Positions 1 to 7,178 of a stretch of 9,816 nt of DNA are shown piece by piece. The stretch is from Lewinellaceae bacterium (GTDB taxonomy: Bacteria; Bacteroidota; Bacteroidia; Chitinophagales; Saprospiraceae): the NCBI GenBank assembly GCA_016716135.1, contig JADJWX010000027.1, positions 1 through 9,816 on the forward strand, written 5' to 3'. The notes under the pieces were generated by a model. The model was not told the origin of the DNA, ran no database searches, and saw nothing but the letters and a program-made list of their open reading frames with translations. Each line of letters starts with the position of its first letter. Position 1 is the stretch's first letter. The position numbers and the translations under genes were made by a program.

Positions 1-685
1 TGATGTAAGCATCCTGCTGAAAGAGCCGCATTTTCCGCATCTGTTTCAATGAAATCCGGCTGGCTGTGAGATTGGCTACGCATCCATTGGCAAATTCAAC
101 CCGGGCATTGGCAATATCGGGGGTTTGGCTAAGCACTGCCACGCCGCTGGCGCTTACGCGTTTTACGGGCGACTGAACCAGGTGCAATACCAGGTCAAGA
201 TCGTGAATCATCAAATCGAGGATTACCGAAACTTCGGTGCCCCGGGGCTGGAAAGCCGCCAGGCGGTGACTTTCGATAAACATGGGGTTCAATGGAATAT
301 CGCGCAGTGCCAGGTAGGCAGGGTTGAATCGTTCGACATGCCCAACTTGTACCGTGACGCCGTATTGGGCAGCCAGCTGAAGCAACACCCCCTTGCCTGA
401 TGGTGTGGGTAGCCGGTTTTCAATGGAAGCGTGTTTGCCCGCGGATAGCCCTGGAGAGCCAGTTTGATGCTCGAGCGTCGGTGTAGGCGATATCAACGGC
501 ATTTACTTTTTAAAGGCGTGACGGATTTGAACCGGGGTACCCCAAACTGCGCTGCCCCTTCCGGCATTTTTATCATTCAGAGTCGAAAAATCCGACGAGT
601 CCCAAGTGTCTGTGGCTAAAATACATTTGAGGTGAATTTTGCCGAGATGCCCGGCGCCAAATAACCCAATCTTCCGTTTTATCAT
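1..685 (-). pseudogene. Gfo/Idh/MocA-family oxidoreductase, N-terminal part, disrupted
   Basis: This family comprises NAD(P)-dependent cytoplasmic oxidoreductases; the substrate here is unknown. The start at 685 gives MIKRKIGLFGAGHLGKIHL, a Rossmann GxGxxG nucleotide-binding strand (GAGHLG) near residues 10-15. After about position 385 the frame is clean to the left edge and reads VTVQVGHVERFNPAYLALRD, then RGTEVSVILDLMIHDLDLVL and VANLTASRISLKQMRKMRLF, all typical of the Bacteroidota members. The middle (about 385-600) is damaged. Expected pieces appear in different frames: GVPRFKSVTPLK, VNAVDI, PTLEH, GKHASIE and KPATHTIRQG. The first and last clean parts share one frame, so the indels sum to zero, but a TAA at 503-505 interrupts it. 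The gene starts 3 bases after the stop of the small membrane protein and is probably co-transcribed. It is either a decayed gene or a stretch of poor base calls. The C-terminal part lies outside the window. The family assignment is firm; the functional state is uncertain. Confidence 0.88.
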
Positions 686-688
686 AAT

Positions 689-988
689 CTATCTGAAGTA
701 CATCAGTACCGCTCCAAAGGCTGTGATCAATCCAATCAGCACAGAGGCCATTTGAATGGAATACCGCATGTGCCGGATAAAGGTTTCGATCTCATTTTTG
801 AACTGCGGATATTGCGTAAGAACCTCTGCCTCAAGTTTTTGCCGGTTAAAGATATGTGCCGCGCCAAATTGGACTTTGTTGCGAACCAATACGCCGTATA
901 CTTTCAGCACCTTGGCCCGGAAGTACAGGTTGACAAACAACATGGCAATAAACAGTCCTATGATGATCGAGATGAGCAGGATGTACAT
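689..988 (-). CDS. Small two-helix membrane protein, hypothetical
   Basis: I do not recognise a named family. The 99-residue product has a hydrophobic N-terminal segment (about residues 2-23, LLISIIIGLFIAMLFVNLYF) and a C-terminal one (about 80-98, MASVLIGLITAFGAVLMYF). Between them is a basic, amphipathic stretch with VRNKVQFGAAHIFNRQKLEAE, probably a cytoplasmic or periplasmic loop of about 55 residues. The longer frame runs upstream to 1144, but that extension overlaps the VWA gene and is not membrane-like, so the ATG at 988 was chosen. It lies 49 bases after the VWA stop, and its TAG is 3 bases before the oxidoreductase start, which suggests one transcript. An inner-membrane location is inferred from hydrophobicity alone. 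Confidence 0.72.
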   Translation of the reverse strand: MYILLISIIIGLFIAMLFVNLYFRAKVLKVYGVLVRNKVQFGAAHIFNRQKLEAEVLTQYPQFKNEIETFIRHMRYSIQMASVLIGLITAFGAVLMYFR

Positions 989-1037
989 GGCACAAAGGTA
1001 ATACGGATTCCACACTCGCAACTCCGCACCCAAATTA

Positions 1038-2126
1038 CTACTTCCGCTTGCGTTTTTTATAATTCTCCAGCACAAACGCCCCGAGGCCCTGTAGAGAAGA
1101 ATAAAATGCTTTGCCGTTGTTTGCCTGTGTGAATGCTTCCACAAACCGCACCAGGTAGGGGTCGCGGGCGATCATGAACGTGGTGATGGGCACGTCCAGT
1201 TTTTTACATTGCAAGGCCAGGTTAAGGCAGCGGTTGACAATCTTTCGATCGAGGCCGAAGGCGTTTTTGTAGTACCGTTTACCCAGTTTGATGCAAGTGG
1301 GCTTGCCGTCGGTAATCATAAAAATCTGCTTGTTGGGGTTGCGCCGGCGTTTCAAAATATCCATAGCAAGTTCCAGACCGGCAACGGTGTTGGTGTGGTA
1401 AGGCCCAACTTGCAGATAGGGGATATCCTTCAACTCAATGGGCCATGCGTCGTCGCCAAAAACCAGGATGTCCAGGGTATCTTTCGGGAAGCGGGTCTGG
1501 ATAAATTCCGCGAGGGCAAGCGCCACTTTTTTTGCCGGTGTAATCCGGTCTTCACCGTACAGGATCATGGAGTGTGAAATGTCGATCATTAACACCGATG
1601 ACATCTGGCTTTGGTAATATGTTTCATACACCTCCAGGTCGTCCTGAGTCAGGTGAAACTCATCAATGCCATGGTTGATGTAGGCGTTGCGCAGCGAGTT
1701 TGTAACGGCAAGATGCTCCAGGCTGTCGCCAAACTCGTACGGTTTTACATCGGAAGTAAACTCATCGCCCTGACCAATGAAGCCCGTGTTGTGTTTTCCG
1801 CTTTTGGCTTTTTTCAAATCGCCGAAAATATCATCCAAACTTTTTTGCCGCAGGCTGATCTCCAGTTTTGAGGTAGGGCCAAGGCCACCTTCCCCGCTCC
1901 CGTCACGCCGGATGTATCCTTGTTCTTCGAGATCACGGATAAAGTCGCCGATACCATAATCGGGTGTAGTCAACTTGTACTCCTTATCCAGCTCAGTAAG
2001 CCAGGACAACGCTTCCTCCACATTCCCGGAAGTGTAGAGCATTAGTTCCTGGAAAATTTTAAACAACCGGTCGAAAACGGATTGGTTGGGATCGGGCGTG
2101 TATTCTGAAAAACGAAAACCAAGCAT
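1038..2126 (-). CDS. VWA-domain protein with intact MIDAS
   Basis: The 362-residue protein has no signal peptide and is probably cytoplasmic. Residues 1-160 form a charged, mostly helical region with YTSGNVEEALSWL and YGIGDFIRDLEEQGYI. Residues about 176-355 are a von Willebrand factor A domain. Its metal-ion-dependent adhesion site is complete: D182-x-S184-x-S186 (DISHS), threonines at 245/247 (YHTNT), and T272-D273-G274 (ITDGKP). This site normally binds Mg2+ or Mn2+ and mediates protein contacts. The C-terminus is very basic (KKRKRK). Related VWA proteins often work with a MoxR or Mg-chelatase-like AAA+ ATPase, but none is seen in this window. The frame is open to 2177; I prefer the ATG at 2126 because the first 17 residues of the longer form look non-conserved. 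The gene follows the PPC-like gene by 69 bases. The domain call is secure; the cellular role is not known. Confidence 0.9.
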   Translation of the reverse strand: MLGFRFSEYTPDPNQSVFDRLFKIFQELMLYTSGNVEEALSWLTELDKEYKLTTPDYGIGDFIRDLEEQGYIRRDGSGEGGLGPTSKLEISLRQKSLDDIFGDLKKAKSGKHNTGFIGQGDEFTSDVKPYEFGDSLEHLAVTNSLRNAYINHGIDEFHLTQDDLEVYETYYQSQMSSVLMIDISHSMILYGEDRITPAKKVALALAEFIQTRFPKDTLDILVFGDDAWPIELKDIPYLQVGPYHTNTVAGLELAMDILKRRRNPNKQIFMITDGKPTCIKLGKRYYKNAFGLDRKIVNRCLNLALQCKKLDVPITTFMIARDPYLVRFVEAFTQANNGKAFYSSLQGLGAFVLENYKKRKRK

Positions 2127-2195
2127 GAAGAAAGTTTGGATAAGCCGGCAATTGCCGGTATGCACTACTCCGAACAACTATGCTCCGCACAAAGT

Positions 2196-3239
2196 TTAAT
2201 CCGTAATGATTTTGATACTTTGCTGTTTTTTGCGTTCGGCTACCAGGTCAATTTCCTGTTCGCGGGTCCCATCAAAAATCAAAACGCGTGCGGTATTAGG
2301 CTCTGACTTCCCAAAATCATCGGCATACACAGTCAGGTAGTGCTCCCTTCCCGGAGGAAGTTTGATCTCAAACTCCTGAGGCTGCGAACGAAGGTAGAGG
2401 TGGTCGATTACTTTCTCTTCGTTCAGGTACACCGAAATGATATCGCCATCTTCCACCTGGCTGTCCCAAATGCGCAGTTTGATGGTGCGGGCCTTGACTT
2501 TCACAGTTTCACCAACTTCGACACTGCGGCCACCAATGGTTTCCGGTTTTACCTGTTTTTGGACCACCGGCTCCGGCTTGGGTTTTTCCACGGGTTTAGG
2601 CGCAGGCTTGGCTGCTACCGGCTTGGGTGGATCTTCATCACAGGGGAGTTTGGCGGAGCCGCCAAGACGAATGCTGAACCCGGGGCCTCTGGAGGATACA
2701 TTACTTACAAGAATGACATATTTTTCCCCTTTAATAACGCGCAAGGGCGCCAGCCAGGCATTATCGCCGGGGTCGGAACAGCCGGCATCTTCACTGGCAT
2801 CGCGTTCGCCGTCGCGCAAACCGGTTTCGCCCATGCAGGGGCTGGAAATAGCATTCTCGCTGCGGTCGCCGGATGCCATGCAGCGGACAATCTGCTTCTG
2901 CGCGCAATCACCATTTGCCGGAAGTTTGAAGACCACAAAGTCGATGTCGTCATCAATTTTGTGCGGCGTGATGGTAAACGTCAGGTTGCCGGATTTTTCA
3001 ATTTCAAATTTTATCCAGGCGGAGTTTTCTTCTGCCTGACCAAAATTTTCGCCGTTCATAAAACATGCAATGAAATCGGCCTCGTGGTTGTCCGCACCTT
3101 CGCCGCCAAGCTTGTTAAAGTGGTAGGCTTGTTTTTTACAAACATCATATGCCGTAGCGCAGTCGGCATTGGCTTGCGCAACCAAAGAAGGTCGCAGCGC
3201 CAGGAAAAAAAAGAAAAAAAACAGGAATAAACGTTGCAT
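2196..3239 (-). CDS. Secreted protein with PPC-like domain, Pro/Lys linker and C-terminal beta domain
   Basis: The 347-residue product begins with a very hydrophobic signal peptide (MQRLFLFFFFFFLALRPSLV, cleavage probably near AQA at 21-23). Residues about 25-200 resemble the pre-peptidase C-terminal (PPC) type beta-sandwich of Bacteroidota exoproteins: a start NADCATAYDVC, then NSAWIKFEIEKSGNLTFTIT, DDDIDFVVFKL, and KGEKYVILVSN near the end. Several cysteines probably pair. Residues 201-235 are a Pro/Lys/Ala/Glu-rich linker (KPVAAKPAPKPVEKPKPEPV) of the kind that spans an envelope layer. Residues about 245-335 form a second beta-rich unit with LRIWDSQVEDGDIISVYLNE and LPPGREHYLTVYADDFG. No T9SS sorting domain is visible, so the protein may stay in the periplasm or at a membrane. 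The ATG at 3239 was chosen over 3362 because it places the signal peptide at the N-terminus. No enzymatic motif is seen; a binding or structural role is inference. Confidence 0.83.
   Translation of the reverse strand: MQRLFLFFFFFFLALRPSLVAQANADCATAYDVCKKQAYHFNKLGGEGADNHEADFIACFMNGENFGQAEENSAWIKFEIEKSGNLTFTITPHKIDDDIDFVVFKLPANGDCAQKQIVRCMASGDRSENAISSPCMGETGLRDGERDASEDAGCSDPGDNAWLAPLRVIKGEKYVILVSNVSSRGPGFSIRLGGSAKLPCDEDPPKPVAAKPAPKPVEKPKPEPVVQKQVKPETIGGRSVEVGETVKVKARTIKLRIWDSQVEDGDIISVYLNEEKVIDHLYLRSQPQEFEIKLPPGREHYLTVYADDFGKSEPNTARVLIFDGTREQEIDLVAERKKQQSIKIITD
3205..3221 (-). repeat. T8-C-T8 homopolymer tract inside a signal peptide
   Basis: On the coding strand two runs of eight T are separated by a single C. 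They encode the phenylalanine run of the signal peptide, about residues 6-12 of the PPC-like protein. The frame is intact as read. Such tracts are prone to slippage during replication and to miscounting during sequencing, so the length should be treated with care. Confidence 0.8.
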
Positions 3240-3423
3240 TTCGGGAAGTTTGCGGTGTATACACGGTCTTGAAACGACCGAACCGGGTAAAAATGTTTTC
3301 TGCTCCCCGCAAATTTCGATCAATTCCCGGAAAAACAAGGCAGTTGACAAGGGCAGTTGCATAATTACCTGTGCACCCTGCCCTTGTCTGAAACGCCATT
3401 TGCCTCAAATTTCGGGTTGGCAC
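3240..3423. other. Intergenic region between DUF1501 and PPC-like genes
   Basis: These 184 bases lie between two genes on the same strand. They contain a strong hairpin at 3346-3388 and, next to it, a near-perfect tandem repeat at 3335-3359. About 95 bases separate the repeat from the downstream start codon, enough for a promoter, but I see no convincing TAnnTTTG element on the minus strand. The frames that overlap here have no recognisable protein similarity and were not called. Confidence 0.6.
3346..3388 (-). terminator. Strong hairpin after DUF1501; probable terminator or attenuator
   Basis: On the plus strand GACAAGGGCAG (3346-3356) is followed by its exact reverse complement CTGCCCTTGTC (3378-3388), an 11-bp perfect stem. 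Within the 21-base loop, TGCA at 3358-3361 can pair with TGCA at 3372-3375 and extend the fold. It begins 36 bases after the DUF1501 stop codon. In the minus-strand transcript, a short T-rich stretch (TTGTTTTT) follows about 7 bases beyond the stem, which is a weak match to an intrinsic terminator. It would separate the DUF1800-DUF1501 unit from the genes behind it, or reduce read-through. The fold is seen directly; the role is inferred. Confidence 0.6.
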
Positions 3424-5073
3424 TTACCTGGCCACACTAAGTTTGACCACACTGGCCACCCCGTTGAGCATGTTTTCCAGCCGGACCACATAAACGCCCG
3501 GGGGAACGGTATTCACATCGACGTAAAACCGGTTGTCGCCTGCAAAAACCTGCACGGCGTTGTTCGATACTACGGACCCGCCCAGGCTGTGTACGCTCAA
3601 ACGCGCCGGGAAAGATTCGGCAGTATTGAATGTTATTTCGGCAGATGCATGTGCCGGGTTGGGAAAAATGCTGAGTTGCCGCAATTTTTCGGGCCGGGCA
3701 TCTACGATGGTCGTCGAACCACCGTAATAACATTGCGGATCGACTACATAGCCGGCGCCAACCAGGGGCAGTTTTTGATAATCCTGGAACATCGTTTCCT
3801 GCATCACCCAGTCATTGGCGCCCAGCCAATCCTGTAACAGGGTGGAAAATACCTGCCGGTAGTCATGCTGAATACCCTGCAACTGGTTTCCGTTGGTGAG
3901 GTTGCCTAAGTCCACGTTGGTGCCTGAAATGCCGGGATTCGCGGTTTTGCCGAAGATGTACATCGGCGCCAGCGTGCCGTGGTCGGTGCCAAAAGAGCCG
4001 TTTTCAACCGGAGAGCGGCCAAATTCCGAGAAGGTGCAGGCGATTGCCTTTTCGGCAATTCCCATAGACTCCAAATCGTCCAGAAAGGCTTTGACTGCCT
4101 CGGAAAGAACTTGCAGTAGATTGGCATGGGTACCCAAGGATGTGTCGCCGGAATCGACCTGTGCGCTATGGGTATCGAAGCCTCCAAGCGAGCAAAGGTA
4201 AATTTTGGTTTTACATCCGCCGCGAATAAGCCGGGCTACTGTTTTTAACTGATTCGCCAGTCCGGTGGCGGGATAGCTTCCGGCGTTGGTGCCGGCATTA
4301 AAAACATCGGTAATCCGTTGGGCGTATTTGTTTACACTTTGTTCAACCGACATGATGTAGGCCAGCTCTTCACCGTGATCGCTGTCGGGAATGTTCAGGA
4401 TGGGCGCACCGCCGATGGTTTGCACCAGCGAGTAAAAACCCGCGGGGTCCTGGCCGGTCAGGTTGATCGCATTTTGATGTTCGGTTTCGGTGTGAAAGCC
4501 AAGCGATGGGTTGGAATCGCCTACCTGAATGCCCAATGGGTCGGGCATATCCGGGGTGGGCGCGCCTTCGACATCGGGGAAGAGCGCCTGTATGGAACGG
4601 CCCATCCAGCCTGATTGCAAATTGAAATTGTCCGGCGTGCCATCGCCGCCTGTCAGCCACAAATCGGTGCTTTTAAAATGTGATTGATTGGGTTGTTGAT
4701 AGCCGACGCCCTGGAGTACGTTTACCCAGCCCCGGTCATACAATTCTTTGACAGCAGTCATGGCCGGGTGCAAACCCACGCGGCGGTTATCTTTGACGGT
4801 TTTATCAAGATCAATATAGGCTGTATCTGAAATACGGGTGGTTGGCCTCAAATTGGCGTAGGTATCGTATTGGGCAATTGGGATGAGGTTGTTCACGCCG
4901 TCGTTACCACCTTTTAACTGGATGAGAATGAGCGCGCGCTCCTGGATGCCGTCACAATCGGCAATGATTTTTGCGATTTTGCTGTTTGCAAAGGGTTTCA
5001 GGTTAAAGCCGTTTACGACAAAAGAAGAGACTCCGGCTGCCGGAAGTATTTTTAGAAAGTTGCGACGTTTCAT
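3424..5073 (-). CDS. DUF1501 protein with twin-arginine-like N-terminus and T9SS type A sorting domain
   Basis: The 549-residue protein starts MKRRNFLKILPAAG, which fits the twin-arginine RRxFLK pattern, so folded export across the inner membrane is likely. DUF1501 covers about residues 45-435. Conserved landmarks are LKGGNDGVNNLIP (GGND 55-58), NQSHFKSTDLW (SH 131-132), LGGFDTH (297-302), FSEFGR (348-353), GTDHG (362-366) and HDYRQVF (403-409). The family belongs to the alkaline-phosphatase-like superfamily, and several of these His/Asp residues probably bind metal; the substrate is unknown. Residues about 465-549 (FPNPAHASAEITF to VVKLSVAR) are a T9SS type A sorting domain, so the product should cross the outer membrane and be anchored or released. 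The ATG at 5073 was chosen rather than 5241 because the longer start adds 56 residues before the export signal and overlaps the DUF1800 gene. It sits 61 bases behind DUF1800, the usual pairing. Confidence 0.93.
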   Translation of the reverse strand: MKRRNFLKILPAAGVSSFVVNGFNLKPFANSKIAKIIADCDGIQERALILIQLKGGNDGVNNLIPIAQYDTYANLRPTTRISDTAYIDLDKTVKDNRRVGLHPAMTAVKELYDRGWVNVLQGVGYQQPNQSHFKSTDLWLTGGDGTPDNFNLQSGWMGRSIQALFPDVEGAPTPDMPDPLGIQVGDSNPSLGFHTETEHQNAINLTGQDPAGFYSLVQTIGGAPILNIPDSDHGEELAYIMSVEQSVNKYAQRITDVFNAGTNAGSYPATGLANQLKTVARLIRGGCKTKIYLCSLGGFDTHSAQVDSGDTSLGTHANLLQVLSEAVKAFLDDLESMGIAEKAIACTFSEFGRSPVENGSFGTDHGTLAPMYIFGKTANPGISGTNVDLGNLTNGNQLQGIQHDYRQVFSTLLQDWLGANDWVMQETMFQDYQKLPLVGAGYVVDPQCYYGGSTTIVDARPEKLRQLSIFPNPAHASAEITFNTAESFPARLSVHSLGGSVVSNNAVQVFAGDNRFYVDVNTVPPGVYVVRLENMLNGVASVVKLSVAR

Positions 5074-5134
5074 TGTGTTGAGCAATTGAATGATTGAACG
5101 GTTGATTGCTAAAGCCCGGGCGGTGTTGTGCCGC

Positions 5135-6787
5135 TCAAAAGGTTTGAAATTCAGGTGAATACATAATTGCGTTGAGCAATTTTTCAAGCGGTATCCGCAC
5201 TTCCGTATCGTCACCTGTATCCAGGTAATGCTGCCACTCATACGTCCAGTCGGCGGGCGGCAGGTTATCTAAAAACACGTCGAGATAAAAGTAATTAAAA
5301 CGGTCGTTGTCAATCTGCTCGGGCAGCAGGTAGTTCAAAATATCTTGTACCAGGGCATATGGGTCGAGCGGATCACTAAAAAAACCGCTGTTCTTAACCC
5401 AGGGGACAATGTCGAGCCGGAAGTACAGCAGGGCGTTTGGCGAAGTGCCGTAGCTCATGCGGCCGGTGGTCAACTGACGTGGAAACTTGTAGCGCGCGAT
5501 AATGGTGCTTGAGTTGAACCATTGCCGGCTGTATTCAGGTTCCTGGTAATAGCCCGGGTAGCCGGCAACATCATTCGGATAAAATAGCGGCAAACCTGCC
5601 GGTAACAAGACCCGTTGAATGATCCCGGTTGAATACAGGCGCTGATAGTGTTGTGTGGGATCAGCTGTCGGACTCGGAATTGGGATATTAAAAAAGGAAA
5701 GCATCTGGAGGCTGATTTCCAGGGGCGATTTGATCAGGCCGCCAATGATCTCGTCGGCATTGTCCGAATCGTCGGCATCAAAGAAATGCTGGCTTTGCAA
5801 CAATTGTTTGAGCACCGGTTTGATTTCGTAATTACTGATACGGAAGGTGGTAGCCAGGGGCGTTATGATATCATTTTCGATTTCCGCCGTGATCTTGCGG
5901 CTGACAAACCAACGGTACAACCGGCGGCAAAAAGTGCGGGCAGTTGCTTCCTGGTTGAATACCATGGTGACGAACGCATCCAGCTCTGTCCACATGGCAT
6001 TGCCGGTTTGGGCTCCGGTGATCACGGTCCCGTTGAATTTATCGCTGAATACCTTATTCCCTTTATCGTGTTGGTTGATCACCACGTTGCCCCTTGGAAT
6101 ATTGGTTTCCGGGTCAAGCATGTCGCGCTGGTTTCGCGTCCTGAACCCGGTAAATACCCGGGCAGCCTGCTCAATATCGTATTCGGTGTAGTTGGTGTAG
6201 TCGTCGGGTGCAATTTGCGGGCCTTTGCCAATGGTAAACAGTTCAAAAAACTCGCGGGCAAAGTTTTCGTTCGGGTTGGATGCGGTGTTTTGTTGATTGT
6301 TCAGATACACCAGCATCGAATTATCAGTCACCATTTTGGTTGCCAGTTTTTTAAAATTACCCATGGCGCCCCAATGCAGCAGGCGGAGGTAGTCAAAAAA
6401 CTGTGCATTACCGGAAGCATTCGCCGTGACAATCAGGTGCTGGTGCATGAACAACACCATTTTTTGGGTTACACCCGGGTCATGGAGGGCTTCGTTGACC
6501 CACCAGGCCATCACATAGCGCCGGAGGGTATTATTGTCGGACGGAAGTGTCAGCCCGGACGGGATCAGCCAGGTGGTATTTTCCACCGGGTCGGAATTGG
6601 GGTTGTCGTACACCGGCTGGTCCATCTGTAGTGGTGGACTGATCAGCAAATTGGCTGCAGCCTGGCTGGCGGTCATCCCGGCCAACTCGTCCACTTTTGC
6701 TTTGGTAAATCGGAAACTGGCGCGGCGGAGCAAATGGGCTGCACGCCGTTGCCCCAGGGCGCCTGATAAGGGTGTAAGGGAAGCCAT
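5135..6787 (-). CDS. DUF1800 protein
   Basis: The 550-residue protein matches DUF1800 over nearly its whole length. Landmarks in order: AAHLLRRASFRFTKA (about 16-30), VTQKMVLFMHQHLIV (106-120), NPNENFAREFFELFTIGKGP (171-190), YTEYDIEQAARVFTGF (200-215), HDKGNKVF (240-247) and the C-terminal IMYSPEFQTF. The biochemical activity of the family is not established. It is commonly encoded just upstream of a DUF1501 protein in Bacteroidota and Planctomycetota, as here. I see no signal peptide, no transmembrane helix and no T9SS sorting domain, in contrast to its partner. It either acts inside the cell or depends on a partner for export. The start at 6787 gives MASLTPLSGALGQRRAAHLL; the conserved block begins soon after it, so little is missing. 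No Shine-Dalgarno sequence is evident, as is usual in this phylum. Confidence 0.93.
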   Translation of the reverse strand: MASLTPLSGALGQRRAAHLLRRASFRFTKAKVDELAGMTASQAAANLLISPPLQMDQPVYDNPNSDPVENTTWLIPSGLTLPSDNNTLRRYVMAWWVNEALHDPGVTQKMVLFMHQHLIVTANASGNAQFFDYLRLLHWGAMGNFKKLATKMVTDNSMLVYLNNQQNTASNPNENFAREFFELFTIGKGPQIAPDDYTNYTEYDIEQAARVFTGFRTRNQRDMLDPETNIPRGNVVINQHDKGNKVFSDKFNGTVITGAQTGNAMWTELDAFVTMVFNQEATARTFCRRLYRWFVSRKITAEIENDIITPLATTFRISNYEIKPVLKQLLQSQHFFDADDSDNADEIIGGLIKSPLEISLQMLSFFNIPIPSPTADPTQHYQRLYSTGIIQRVLLPAGLPLFYPNDVAGYPGYYQEPEYSRQWFNSSTIIARYKFPRQLTTGRMSYGTSPNALLYFRLDIVPWVKNSGFFSDPLDPYALVQDILNYLLPEQIDNDRFNYFYLDVFLDNLPPADWTYEWQHYLDTGDDTEVRIPLEKLLNAIMYSPEFQTF

Positions 6788-7178
6788 GAAGTCGGGTGTC
6801 TGTTAAGTGTGAAAAGATAGTGGGCAAACGGGCTGCTTGGCGATTATCCGGCTTTGACGTTTTAGCTTTATAAAGGTTTAAATAAAAAGTTAACGGACCA
6901 AACTTTTCGATGGTGCATATCGCCCGGAATACGATAGTATTTCAGTTCCGGCGCTTGAAAAAAAATGTACACGCCGTAAATTTTTAACGCAAAAAATTAC
7001 TTTTGCCATTAAGCAGCGGGCCTGCTGCGCATTATCTTTAGAATTCCCACCTACACAAAGCCAGATTCTGTACCACTTTACCGAATATGCCCAAGGAAAG
7101 ACCTCGGTATGCTCCGAAGCCTGATAGAGTATTTGTACCGATGACCATTTTCTTTAATTTTTAAAATCCTCTTGTGTT
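6788..7178. other. Divergent intergenic region (391 bases)
   Basis: This AT-rich stretch separates the leftward DUF1800 unit from the rightward PA-domain gene and should hold both promoters. A TAnnTTTG match faces right at 6998-7005, followed by a small hairpin (GCAGC 7013-7017, GCTGC 7024-7028). On the minus strand the best candidate is TATCTTTT (6819-6812), one base off the -7 consensus, and it lacks a clear -33 TTG. Positions about 7030-7165 contain no recognisable gene or RNA family; a weak fold around TCGG/CCGA (near 7105-7118) was not convincing. Confidence 0.6.
6998..7005 (+). promoter_or_regulatory. Candidate Bacteroidota -7 element (TACTTTTG)
   Basis: The octamer TACTTTTG matches the TAnnTTTG -7 consensus of the Bacteroidota housekeeping sigma factor exactly. 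A clear TTG at the -33 position is missing; only an AT-rich run (near 6978-6986) is there. Transcription would start near 7012, giving a 5' leader of about 165 bases before the ATG at 7179, with the GCAGC/GCTGC hairpin at its very beginning. An octamer with two free positions can also occur by chance. Confidence 0.4.

Noticed and set aside
125..400. Plus-strand frame of 91 codons near the left edge
   Set aside because: The opposite strand encodes conserved oxidoreductase sequence (VTVQVGHVERFNPAYLALRD) here.
2340..3230. Long plus-strand open frame of 296 codons
   Set aside because: It lies fully opposite the PPC-like gene, whose signal peptide, linker and domains are coherent. The antisense product has no recognisable domain and a composition typical of a shadow frame.
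3145..3423. Minus-strand frame of 92 codons starting just after the DUF1501 stop
   Set aside because: It overlaps the start and signal peptide of the PPC-like gene in another frame, and covers the hairpin. The product has no recognisable features.
5648..6631. Long plus-strand open frame of 327 codons
   Set aside because: It is antisense to the DUF1800 gene, which matches its family over its whole length. The antisense product is His/Val/Gly-rich without known motifs.
6812..6819. TATCTTTT on the minus strand as the DUF1800 promoter
   Set aside because: It misses the final G of TAnnTTTG, has no TTG at a suitable distance, and lies only 25 bases from the start codon. The support was too weak for a feature.
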